A model generated the notes under the pieces. The model had not been told where the DNA came from. It saw nothing but the letters and a program-made list of their open reading frames with translations, and searched no databases. Below, piece after piece: positions 16,387 to 24,111 of a DNA stretch of 64,000 nt. The first letter of the stretch is position 1; the number at the start of each line of letters is the position of its first letter. The translations under genes were made by a program, and so were the position numbers. This DNA comes from a virus, in IMG/VR virus record IMGVR_UViG_3300042472_000628, positions 37,455-101,454 of that record; one strand, 5' to 3'.

Positions 16387-17058
16387 ATGAAAAATAAAGC
16401 AGAAGATGCATGGCAAATCCTAAGAATTCAAGGAGAATTTACAAAAGGATTTGATACATTTAGCGAACTGGGCCCATGTATTTCCGTATTCGGAAGTGCA
16501 AGAACCAAAGTTGCAACTAAATGGTATGAAGAGGCAAAATTATTCGGCAAACTAATTGCATGTGAAGGTTTTGGTGTAATTACAGGAGGTGGTCCTGGTA
16601 TTATGGCAGCAGCTAATCATGGCGCAAAAGAAGTTGGTGGTAAATCTATTGGAATTGGAATTGAATTGCCATTTGAAGCAGGAATGAACAAGTATGTTGA
16701 CCTTGGAGTTGAGTGTAGGTATTTCTTTACACGTAAAGTTATGTTCTTAAAATACTCACAAGCGTTTGCAGTATTTCCTGGAGGTCTTGGTACAATGGAT
16801 GAATTATTTGAAGCTATTACATTAGCACAATGTGGACATAATGTAAAATACCCAATAGTTTTAGTTGGTAAAGAATACTGGACAGGATTAGTAGATTGGC
16901 TTAGAAACGTTGTACTTGAAAATGGTAAAATGAGTGATAAAGATTTTGATCTATTTAGAATCGTAGACAGTGCAGAAGAAGCAAGAGATAAAATCATGGA
17001 ATATCATAACAAATATATGACAGATCCAGAATATTTAGGAAGTAAAACAAATTTTTAA
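16387..17058 (+). CDS. LOG-family nucleotide phosphoribohydrolase
   Basis: 223 aa. Rossmann-like TIGR00730/LOG family: CISVFGSART (N-terminal strand and loop), TGGGPGIMAAAN (about 65-76) and FPGGLGTMDELFE (about 130-142), the PGGxGTxxE signature that carries the catalytic Arg/Glu environment together with RK in YFFTRKVMF. Family members cleave nucleoside 5'-monophosphates to a free base and ribose 5-phosphate. In this operon it may recycle or degrade an unwanted or modified nucleotide. 11 nt after the preceding gene, 2 nt before the next. Strong family call. Confidence 0.85.
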   Translation: MKNKAEDAWQILRIQGEFTKGFDTFSELGPCISVFGSARTKVATKWYEEAKLFGKLIACEGFGVITGGGPGIMAAANHGAKEVGGKSIGIGIELPFEAGMNKYVDLGVECRYFFTRKVMFLKYSQAFAVFPGGLGTMDELFEAITLAQCGHNVKYPIVLVGKEYWTGLVDWLRNVVLENGKMSDKDFDLFRIVDSAEEARDKIMEYHNKYMTDPEYLGSKTNF

Positions 17059-17060
17059 TT

Positions 17061-17957
17061 ATGTCACACGATAAACACACAAATAGTAATAGAAATCAGG
17101 ATCTAAATCTAATGATGCCAAATAGACAGGCTTGGTTAGATTTAGCAGGTGATTGGAAAGATCCATTCGATTCTCCTAAAATTGTAGAACATGATGGATT
17201 TAACGTAGTTCGAGAAGATTTAATGGGCTTTGGATCTAAATGTAGATTTGGTGACATCTTAGTTAGTAAATGTCAAACAGATACATTAGTATACGTTCAA
17301 CCTCGTTTTGGTTTTGCTGGAATTTCATTGGCATATTTAGCTGAAAAGTACAATAAGAAATTGGTCTTATTTAGTCCATCTCAAAAAGAGATTTCAGATC
17401 ATCAAGCTATTTGTATTGAGAATGGCGCTGAAATGAAATTTAAAAGAATCGCAGCAATGCCAAATCTGAATGCACATGCAAAAAGATGGGCTGAAGAAAA
17501 CAATGCAACTTTTATTCCATTAGGTTTAAAACATGAATTAGTTACAGCGGCTGCAGTTAAAGTAGCTTATGATCTTGCAGAGGAACATGGATACCCGAAA
17601 GAAGTTTGGTCTGCTATTTCAACAGGAGTTTTACAAAGAGCTTTACAAATCGCATGGCCAGATGCAGACTTTAATGCAGTGGCAGTTGCACGTAATATCA
17701 AAGATGGTGAATTAGGAAGAGCAAATGTATGGTCACATCCTAAACAATTTAATCAAGATGTAGATGCTGCATATATGCCACCGTTTCCTTCAGCTACTAA
17801 CTATGATGCAAAAGCATGGGAATTTATGAAAAAACATGGAAATCCAGGTGCATGGTTTTGGAATGTAGGTGGAGATCCTAAACCAAAACAAATGACTACT
17901 AAAGAAACTGTTAATTCTCAAAGAGGATGGGGAGAAGTTTTGGAAATGGATCAATAA
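17061..17957 (+). CDS. PLP-dependent enzyme, fold type II (ACC deaminase/D-cysteine desulfhydrase-like)
   Basis: 298 aa. FGSKCRFGDIL (about 57-67) aligns with the G-x-K-x-R of fold-type II PLP enzymes, making K60 the likely Schiff-base lysine. It is followed by TLVYVQPRFGFAGISLAYLAEKY and KKLVLFSP, the usual Rossmann-like helix/strand, with 'QPRFGFAG' where the canonical S-N-H is found. AISTGVLQRALQIAWPDADF resembles the phosphate-binding Gly loop region. Related PLP enzymes are known in phage thymidine hypermodification loci. The substrate cannot be predicted. Tight spacing (2 nt) after the LOG gene. Confidence 0.65.
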   Translation: MSHDKHTNSNRNQDLNLMMPNRQAWLDLAGDWKDPFDSPKIVEHDGFNVVREDLMGFGSKCRFGDILVSKCQTDTLVYVQPRFGFAGISLAYLAEKYNKKLVLFSPSQKEISDHQAICIENGAEMKFKRIAAMPNLNAHAKRWAEENNATFIPLGLKHELVTAAAVKVAYDLAEEHGYPKEVWSAISTGVLQRALQIAWPDADFNAVAVARNIKDGELGRANVWSHPKQFNQDVDAAYMPPFPSATNYDAKAWEFMKKHGNPGAWFWNVGGDPKPKQMTTKETVNSQRGWGEVLEMDQ

Positions 17958-17963
17958 AAACCT

Positions 17964-17992
17964 GAAACTAAATTAAAAATATTCATATTAAT
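17964..17992 (+). promoter_or_regulatory. Possible class M promoter (weak)
   Basis: GAAACTA at 17964 and TATTAA at 17986 with the usual 21-nt spacing; both boxes have mismatches. It would serve the gp56-like gene and downstream replication genes. Confidence 0.35.
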
Positions 17993-18010
17993 ACTATAAC
18001 AAAATAAAAA

Positions 18011-18478
18011 ATGGCAAACATAGACAACGAATGTAAAGATCTAGAAGTACAAGACTTTTACGACCAATCGACAACACACTTAGAAGATATTATGTCGCAT
18101 CAAAAAGAGATGCAAGAAAAAACTTATGGAATTAAGTTTGACGAAATGTCAATTAGAGAAGTAATGAATTTTTGGCATGTTAATACTCACGCAGTTATTG
18201 ATGAGTTACATGAAATGACAGATGCTCTTGGTGGTATTAAAGATGGCTCTGGAAATGCAGTATGGAAATACTGGAAAAAAGACTTCTCAAAATATGAAAC
18301 TATGAAAGTTTCAGATCTATCAGAAGATGATCGTAAAGAGTTGTTCATGGAATGGATCGATGTATTACATTTCTTTATTAATTATGCAGCATCAATTGGC
18401 CTAGATGCAAAAACAGCATATAATTATTATTTCGCAAAAGCAGAAGAGAATAAAAACCGTCAAAAACGAGGCTATTAA
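18011..18478 (+). CDS. 56: gp56-like dCTP/dUTP pyrophosphatase
   Basis: 155 aa. The C-terminal two thirds follow T4 gp56 closely: VWKYWKKDF, LSEDDRKELFMEWIDVLHFFIN and YYFAKAEENKNRQKRGY against gp56 VWKKWKARY, ELVDIFHFVLN and YYLKNAENFARQDNGY. An E-x-x-E-x-x-D pattern (VIDELHEMTDAL) supplies metal ligands. gp56 hydrolyses dCTP/dUTP to monophosphates, excluding unmodified cytosine and feeding dTTP or modified pyrimidine synthesis. It ends the modification operon and overlaps the start of polymerase by one base. Whether it prefers dCTP or dUTP is not visible. Confidence 0.8.
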   Translation: MANIDNECKDLEVQDFYDQSTTHLEDIMSHQKEMQEKTYGIKFDEMSIREVMNFWHVNTHAVIDELHEMTDALGGIKDGSGNAVWKYWKKDFSKYETMKVSDLSEDDRKELFMEWIDVLHFFINYAASIGLDAKTAYNYYFAKAEENKNRQKRGY

Positions 18479-19890
18479 TGTTATTAGATATAGAACAAAC
18501 CGAAAAGGAACTAATAGTTTCATATTACGACAAAGAAGGAAAGGTTTCCTTCAAGAGATATTCTGTAAACCAATTCCAAAATTGGGTAGTCACAGAAGAA
18601 AAAGATAAGCATAAAGATAGTACCTATAGAAATTGGGACAATAGACCACTTAAAAGAGGTATTGCAAAATCTTTTAATAAATTTAGTTTGTTATATTTCA
18701 TGGACTCTTTGCCTGAAAAAGACAAAGAAGAGATCTATGAATTTAATATGCCACGAACATACTTCGTCGATATTGAAACCGAGATCGTTGATGGTTTCCC
18801 AAAACCAGAAGAGGCTAAGTCTCGTATCTTAACATTTTCAATTATTACGCCTGAACGTAAAGCAATTGTATTAGGTCTTGAAGATTTAACATCAGAACAA
18901 ATTGCTAAAATTGAAAAGGATACTAATGCACACTTAAAAAACTACGACACTGATTGGGACTTTTCATATCATAAGTTTGATGATGAGTACAATATGTTGT
19001 ATACATTCTTACATAAGTTTTTGCCTAAGTTCCCAATGATGACAGGGTGGAACTTCATTAACTATGACTGGCAGTATATAGTCAATAGATGTAAACGATT
19101 ACAGATTGACCTGACTGAAGTGGCAATCACTGGTAGCTTAGACAAGACAGATCAGCGACCAATGCACATGGGAATTTTGGATTATATGCAATTGTATGAT
19201 AAATATGACAGATCAGTTGCTGTAAAAGAATCAAATTCATTAGACTTTGTTTCTGGTGCAGTATTAGATGTTAATAAAATCAAATACAGCGGATCATTAA
19301 CAGATCTTTATAATAATGATTTTACAAAGTATGTTTTTTATAACGTAATTGACTCGTGTCTTGTATATTATATAGATCGACAATTAAGATCAATGGAAGT
19401 ACTTTTAACATTAGCAACTATTACAAGAATGCCTTTATATAAAGCTTCGTCACCTGTGGCAATCACAGAAGCTTTGTTAGCAAGAAAACTAGCAGAAACA
19501 AATAAAAAGATTGGTATAGAATACGGCAAAGCAGATTCTCTTAAAGAAGGTAAATTTGAAGGAGCATTTGTAAAGCAACCTATTGTTGGTTATTATAGTG
19601 GAGTAAGTGCATTTGACTTTGCATCACTATATCCTTCAATCATGAGACAGTTTAATATTTCTCCCGAGTCATTCGTTGAACAAGTTCCTGAATCTGAAAT
19701 TATCGAAAGACGAAAAGATACAGCTGTAATTGTTTGTGAAAATGGTGTAGTATTTAAGAAAGAAGACTCAATTCTTAAAAAGATTCTAAGTGATTTATAT
19801 GCTCAGCGTAAAGATTACAAAGCTACTTCATATAAATATTATGAAAAAGCACATGAGCTAGAAAAAAAACTAAAAAAAATTAAAAATTAA
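18478..19890 (+). CDS. 43A: DNA polymerase gp43, N-terminal fragment (exonuclease plus palm motif A)
   Basis: 470 aa family B polymerase N-terminal half. Exo I FVDIETE (D98, E100), Exo II WNFINYDWQYIVNR (about 195-208), Exo III YNVIDSCLVYYID and palm motif A DFASLYPSIMRQFN (about 380-393) are all present. The protein stops in a Lys/Glu-rich helix (AHELEKKLKKIKN) that corresponds to the fingers. Motifs B and C are missing here but present in the gene at 24112, 4.2 kb downstream. The summed length (872 aa) is close to intact T4 gp43. A late-type box follows the stop. Confidence 0.9.
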   Translation: MLLDIEQTEKELIVSYYDKEGKVSFKRYSVNQFQNWVVTEEKDKHKDSTYRNWDNRPLKRGIAKSFNKFSLLYFMDSLPEKDKEEIYEFNMPRTYFVDIETEIVDGFPKPEEAKSRILTFSIITPERKAIVLGLEDLTSEQIAKIEKDTNAHLKNYDTDWDFSYHKFDDEYNMLYTFLHKFLPKFPMMTGWNFINYDWQYIVNRCKRLQIDLTEVAITGSLDKTDQRPMHMGILDYMQLYDKYDRSVAVKESNSLDFVSGAVLDVNKIKYSGSLTDLYNNDFTKYVFYNVIDSCLVYYIDRQLRSMEVLLTLATITRMPLYKASSPVAITEALLARKLAETNKKIGIEYGKADSLKEGKFEGAFVKQPIVGYYSGVSAFDFASLYPSIMRQFNISPESFVEQVPESEIIERRKDTAVIVCENGVVFKKEDSILKKILSDLYAQRKDYKATSYKYYEKAHELEKKLKKIKN

Positions 19891-19916
19891 TTTTCGAAGG
19901 TAACGCCAATACACTT

Positions 19917-19925
19917 GATATATAA
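19917..19925 (+). promoter_or_regulatory. GATATATAA box before nrdB
   Basis: Exact late-type box, 22 nt before the nrdB ATG at 19948. It is the only exact copy directly in front of a metabolic gene. Confidence 0.5.
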
Positions 19926-19947
19926 ATTACAAAAAAATACAACTACA

Positions 19948-20928
19948 ATGAACAATAATATCTTCGAAAAAAGAGTAAACATTTTACCATACGAATACCC
20001 TTCATTATTAGCATACAAAGATGCAATCCGACACTCTTATTGGATTCATACGGAATTTAACTTTACTACAGACATTGATGACTTTATGACTAAAGTATCT
20101 GATTCTGAGCGTGAAGTAATTAAAAGATCAATGTTAGCAATTGCACAAATTGAGGTTAATGTTAAAACTTTTTGGGCTGATCTTTATAAGAGAATGCCAA
20201 TCACAGAAATTGGAGATGTCGGTATGACATTTGCAGAATCAGAAGTGCGACACAAAGATGCATACGCACAATTATTAAGAATCTTAGGATTAGAAGACGA
20301 ATTCCAACATGTAGTAGAGATTCCAGCAATTAAAGATAGAATTGCATACTTAACAAAGTATTTGGATGGTACAAGAAGTAAGGACAATAAAATGTATACA
20401 AAATCTGTATTATTATTTTCATTGTTTATTGAGCATGTTAGTTTATTTAGTCAATTCTTTATTATGATGAGTTTCAACAAGGAGAAAAACTTATTTAAAG
20501 GTATTTCAAATGTAGTTGAAGCAACTTCAAAAGAAGAGGAAATTCATGGAAACTTTGGATCTGAATTGATCAATATTATTAAGAGAGAAAATCCAGAATG
20601 GTTTGATGAGGAATTTGAACAACTTATAGATTCTGCTTGTAAAAAAGCTTATTTAGCAGAGGTTAAAATTCTTGATTGGATTTTTGAAAAGGGTGAACTT
20701 GATTTCCTATCAAAAGAAACTATCAAACAATTTATTCAAAATCGTTTCAATAATTCACTACAAAGAATTGGAATGAAACCAGTATTTGATGTTGATTTTC
20801 AAGAAGTAGAAAAATCTTTATGGTTTGACGTTGAAATTCTTTCAACAAAAGAGGGTGATTTCTTCTATAAAAAATCAATCGATTACAACAAAAAGTCTAA
20901 GGCAATTACCGAAGACGATCTATTTTAA
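19948..20928 (+). CDS. nrdB: Ribonucleotide reductase class I, beta subunit NrdB
   Basis: 326 aa from the ATG at 19948; an upstream in-frame TTG at 19915 would read through the promoter box and is rejected. Diiron ligands are visible: IEVNVKTFW, ESEVRHKDAY (E-x-x-H) and a second EEEIHGNFG (E-E-x-x-H). The family stores the tyrosyl radical used by NrdA to reduce ribonucleotides to deoxyribonucleotides. Followed 21 nt later by nrdA. Ends -EDDLF. Sits between the two halves of the split polymerase. Confidence 0.92.
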   Translation: MNNNIFEKRVNILPYEYPSLLAYKDAIRHSYWIHTEFNFTTDIDDFMTKVSDSEREVIKRSMLAIAQIEVNVKTFWADLYKRMPITEIGDVGMTFAESEVRHKDAYAQLLRILGLEDEFQHVVEIPAIKDRIAYLTKYLDGTRSKDNKMYTKSVLLFSLFIEHVSLFSQFFIMMSFNKEKNLFKGISNVVEATSKEEEIHGNFGSELINIIKRENPEWFDEEFEQLIDSACKKAYLAEVKILDWIFEKGELDFLSKETIKQFIQNRFNNSLQRIGMKPVFDVDFQEVEKSLWFDVEILSTKEGDFFYKKSIDYNKKSKAITEDDLF

Positions 20929-20949
20929 AATAAAAAACAAAAGAACTAA

Positions 20950-22575
20950 ATGGAATATCAAAAAAATTACTGGCTTAATGAAGACAGTAGAACATTTTTA
21001 TCTAGAGGTTATATTACAGAATCTCCAGAGCAGCGAATTAAAGATGTTGCAAACACTGCAGAAAAACAATTAAAAATTGAAGGGTTTGCAAAAAAGTTTG
21101 AGGACTATATGACAAGAGGTTTTTATAGTTTTTCAACACCAGTTTGGATTAACTATGGAAAAGACAAAGGACTTCCAGTTAGTTGCTACGGATCAAACGT
21201 TGACGATACTTTAGATAGTATCTTAAACGGTTCTAGAGAAATTGGAATGATGTCAAAATATGGAGGTGGTACTTCAGTATTTTTAGGAAACATCAGAGCA
21301 AGAGGAACTAAAATCTCAACAGGTGGAACAGCAGATGGACCTGTCCACTATGCTAGAATGTACGATACAACAGTTGATGTATGTAAACAATCAGAAGCAA
21401 GAAGAGGTGCATGTGCAGCATGGTTACCAATCGAACACAATGATATTTTAGAATTCTTAGATATTGGAACTGATGGTAATCCAATTCAAAACCTACAATA
21501 CGGTGTTACAGTTACTGATGCTTGGATTGCTGAAATGAAAGCTGGAGATCCAGATAAACGTAAAGTTTGGGCTAAAGTTATTCAAAGACGTAATGAGTTT
21601 GGTTTTCCTTACATTATGTTTAAAGACAACTCAAATAATAATTCACCATATAAAGAATTAGGACTTGATATTACAGCAAGTAATTTATGTTCAGAAATTC
21701 AGTTACCAACAGACAGTTTTAATTCATTTGTATGTTGTTTAGGTTCTATTAACCTATTACACTGGGATGAAATTAAAGAAACTGATGCAATTGAAGTTTA
21801 CACAATGTTCTTAAATGCAGTTATGGACGAATTTATTTTAAAGTCTTATAATATGCCAGGAATGAAAAGAGCATGGAGATTTGCAAACGATCACAGAGCA
21901 TTAGGACTCGGAGTTTTAGGTTATCACTCACTATTCCAATCTAAATTAATTACATTTGATTCTCTTCAAGCAAAACAATTAAATCACGAAATCTTCTCAA
22001 CAATGAAAGAGCGTAGTGAAATAGCTTCAAGATGGTTACACGATGAAAAAGGTTACAGATCTATCCGACCAGGATATGCAAATACTACATTAATTGCAAT
22101 TGCTCCAACAAAAAGTAGTTCATTTATTTTAGGTCAAGTAAGTATGGGAATTGAGCCAATTAAATCTAATTATTTTATTAAAGATTTGGCAAAGTCAAAG
22201 ACCATTTATAAAAACCCAATGTTAATTGAGGAACTTGAGAAATATGGTTTAAATACACCAGACGTTTGGGAAGGTATTTTAAAAAGAGATGGATCAGTAC
22301 AACATTTAGATTTCCCAACTAAAGAAGTTTTTAAATCTTTTGTGGAAATAAGTCCAAAAGAAATTGTATTACAAGCAGCACAAAGACAACATTTTATTGA
22401 TCAATCACAATCGTTAAATTTAATGATTCACCCTTCAGTTTCAGCCAAAGATATTAATACATTATATCTATATGCACACGAAGAAGGAGTTAAAACATTA
22501 TACTATCAATTTAGTCAAAGTTCGGCACAGTCATTCGCAAGAGATATTCTTGAATGTTCAAGCTGCGAAGGTTAA
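20950..22575 (+). CDS. nrdA: Ribonucleotide reductase class I, alpha subunit NrdA (short form)
   Basis: 541 aa, shorter than the T4 enzyme (about 750) because the N-terminal ATP-cone is missing. The catalytic core is intact: PVSCYGSNVDD (redox Cys), YGGGTSVFLGNIR, NLCSEIQLP (N-x-C-x-E active site), and the C-terminal shuttle pair CSSC in the last six residues. Without an ATP cone the usual dATP activity-site inhibition should be absent, which suits a phage needing high dNTP flux. Partner of NrdB upstream; strong multi-hairpin terminator downstream. Confidence 0.92.
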   Translation: MEYQKNYWLNEDSRTFLSRGYITESPEQRIKDVANTAEKQLKIEGFAKKFEDYMTRGFYSFSTPVWINYGKDKGLPVSCYGSNVDDTLDSILNGSREIGMMSKYGGGTSVFLGNIRARGTKISTGGTADGPVHYARMYDTTVDVCKQSEARRGACAAWLPIEHNDILEFLDIGTDGNPIQNLQYGVTVTDAWIAEMKAGDPDKRKVWAKVIQRRNEFGFPYIMFKDNSNNNSPYKELGLDITASNLCSEIQLPTDSFNSFVCCLGSINLLHWDEIKETDAIEVYTMFLNAVMDEFILKSYNMPGMKRAWRFANDHRALGLGVLGYHSLFQSKLITFDSLQAKQLNHEIFSTMKERSEIASRWLHDEKGYRSIRPGYANTTLIAIAPTKSSSFILGQVSMGIEPIKSNYFIKDLAKSKTIYKNPMLIEELEKYGLNTPDVWEGILKRDGSVQHLDFPTKEVFKSFVEISPKEIVLQAAQRQHFIDQSQSLNLMIHPSVSAKDINTLYLYAHEEGVKTLYYQFSQSSAQSFARDILECSSCEG

Positions 22576-22583
22576 AATATCCG

Positions 22584-22669
22584 GTGGTATGAAATAGGAC
22601 CACATTTTAGGACCGTTATAGTTAACGGGTTGGGCAGAGAAAAGTTCGCTACTATCTCTGCCCTTTTTT
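22584..22669 (+). terminator. Three-hairpin 3' region ending in an intrinsic terminator
   Basis: GTGGT/ACCAC (22584-22603), CCGTTA-TAGT-TAACGG (22613-22628) and GGGCAGAGA/TCTCTGCCC (22632-22663) followed by T7. The last is a strong terminator for nrdBA; the two preceding hairpins may stabilise the mRNA 3' end. Confidence 0.8.
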
Positions 22670-22684
22670 TGTTTAATAAATTCA

Positions 22685-22693
22685 GATATATAG
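22685..22693 (+). promoter_or_regulatory. Late-type box variant GATATATAG
   Basis: One mismatch from GATATATAA; located 22 nt before the ferritin-like gene ATG. Confidence 0.4.
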
Positions 22694-22715
22694 AATATAA
22701 TAAAATATTAAAATT

Positions 22716-23225
22716 ATGAAAACACCCATTAAACCAAAAACATTAAATCCAGAAGTAGTTAAAATTATTAACATCAGTATTGGTTTTGAATATACTTCAC
22801 ATATGTTCTGGAATGCAGCATCAAATTGGTGTGCAAATAAAGGTTATAATAAAGCAGCTGCTTATTATGCTAAGGAATCAATGCATGAATTAGAACACGT
22901 TAAAGATTTACAAAACTTTTTATTAGGATGGAATGTAGTACCTACCGTTCCTCAAGTGGAAACAGTTTATGAATTTGATAGTTTAGTAGACACTGTTAAT
23001 CAGTCATATAGTTTAATGGTAGAAGTCTTTGACAACTATGTAAACGCATCACATGATATTTTTGCAATTGATCTATCTACATTTGATTTCTTACAACATC
23101 TTAGAATTGGTCAAATAGGTGCATTAGCAAACTATTCAAACCTATTAAGTGGATTAGAATTAATTGACACAAACAATAAACTAGATATTTTATTCTTCGA
23201 AGACGAATATTTTACAGAAAACTAA
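22716..23225 (+). CDS. Ferritin-like/Dps-type diiron protein
   Basis: 169 aa four-helix protein. Helix A contains FEYTSHMFWNAA, helix B AKESMHELEHVKDL (E-x-x-x-E-x-x-H ligands), then a long loop and helices C and D. Length and ligand layout match bacterial non-haem ferritin. It may sequester iron or protect DNA from oxidation; adjacency to the iron-dependent nrdBA suggests it could supply or buffer iron for NrdB, which is inference. Flanked by terminators on both sides, so it is probably its own transcription unit behind the late-like box. Confidence 0.75.
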   Translation: MKTPIKPKTLNPEVVKIINISIGFEYTSHMFWNAASNWCANKGYNKAAAYYAKESMHELEHVKDLQNFLLGWNVVPTVPQVETVYEFDSLVDTVNQSYSLMVEVFDNYVNASHDIFAIDLSTFDFLQHLRIGQIGALANYSNLLSGLELIDTNNKLDILFFEDEYFTEN

Positions 23226-23274
23226 TTTGAGTATCATCGAATTGTACCCCTCCTCCGATAGTATCGTTGGATCG

Positions 23275-23303
23275 AAGGCTTAGAGAAATCTAAGCCTTTT
23301 CTT
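23275..23303 (+). terminator. Intrinsic terminator
   Basis: AAGGCTTAGA-GAAA-TCTAAGCCTT, a perfect 10-bp stem with GAAA loop and T-rich tail, which runs into the next class M promoter. Confidence 0.85.
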
Positions 23304-23333
23304 TTGAAACAAACCCAAGTATATCGGTATAAT
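23302..23333 (+). promoter_or_regulatory. Class M (middle-type) promoter
   Basis: TTTTGAAACAAA at 23302-23313 and TATAAT at 23328-23333, 21 nt apart. Drives the clamp and polymerase C-terminal genes. Confidence 0.6.
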
Positions 23334-23364
23334 ATTCAAATATCATTATCTAATAAACAAATTT

Positions 23365-24108
23365 ATGAAATTAAAAATTGATCGCATTGACCAACATGCA
23401 CTAACAGAGTTTATCAATCGTGTTAAACTTATTGACTCTTTCATCTACATGAAAATTAAAGATGGACAAATTAATTCAACAGTTTATCTTCCACAAAGAG
23501 ATGCTGTAAAACACCACTCAATTCCGGCAGATAAAATCTTCCAAGTAAGTGAATGGCCTGATACCGAAAAAGAAATGAAAATTGCATTCTTTGAAGGTAA
23601 CAAAGTTATCGAAGCTATTAAACACTTCGAACATGACGCAATTAAAGGTGAGTTTGAATTCATCGAAAACGATGAAGAATTCGTTGCATCTACATTACGT
23701 ATTTTCAATGACGAATTGGAAATCACATTATCTTGCTCAGAACCATCTTTAGGATTTAAAGATCTTTCACAAGAACAACGCGATGCTATCTTTGCAAGAG
23801 CAGATTCTAAATTTGATTTTAGATTGGACACTCACTCGATCGGTAAAGTTAAAAACTTGTTTACATTAGACAAAGACGAAACATTTGGTATCAAATCTGA
23901 TGTTGCAGGAATCAATGTAAATGGTAAATCATTTAATGTGGTACTTACACCAGACACAAACGGTAATGGTAAAGTTACAGTTTACAAAAAGTATTTAAAT
24001 CTATTAGACAAAGAGGAACAAACAGTTTATGTGTCAGATTCCAAAGTAGTATTCGAATCAAATGATTCACACACTTTATTGACAATTTCAACCTGCCAAA
24101 CTGCCTAA
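23365..24108 (+). CDS. 45: Sliding clamp gp45-like
   Basis: 247 aa, close to T4 gp45 (228 aa). Two beta-rich halves with the internal pattern expected for a trimeric clamp; ELEITLSCSEPSLGF and VYVSDSKVVFESNDSHTLLTIST look like the central and final strands. Identity is supported by position directly in front of the polymerase C-terminal gene and by absence of other families. The clamp tethers gp43 to DNA and, in T4, also activates late transcription. Moderately confident because clamps diverge strongly. Confidence 0.7.
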   Translation: MKLKIDRIDQHALTEFINRVKLIDSFIYMKIKDGQINSTVYLPQRDAVKHHSIPADKIFQVSEWPDTEKEMKIAFFEGNKVIEAIKHFEHDAIKGEFEFIENDEEFVASTLRIFNDELEITLSCSEPSLGFKDLSQEQRDAIFARADSKFDFRLDTHSIGKVKNLFTLDKDETFGIKSDVAGINVNGKSFNVVLTPDTNGNGKVTVYKKYLNLLDKEEQTVYVSDSKVVFESNDSHTLLTISTCQTA

Positions 24109-24111
24109 TAC

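Noticed and set aside
19915-19947. Upstream TTG start for nrdB
   Set aside because: It would translate the GATATATAA promoter box; the ATG at 19948 gives the normal NrdB N-terminus.
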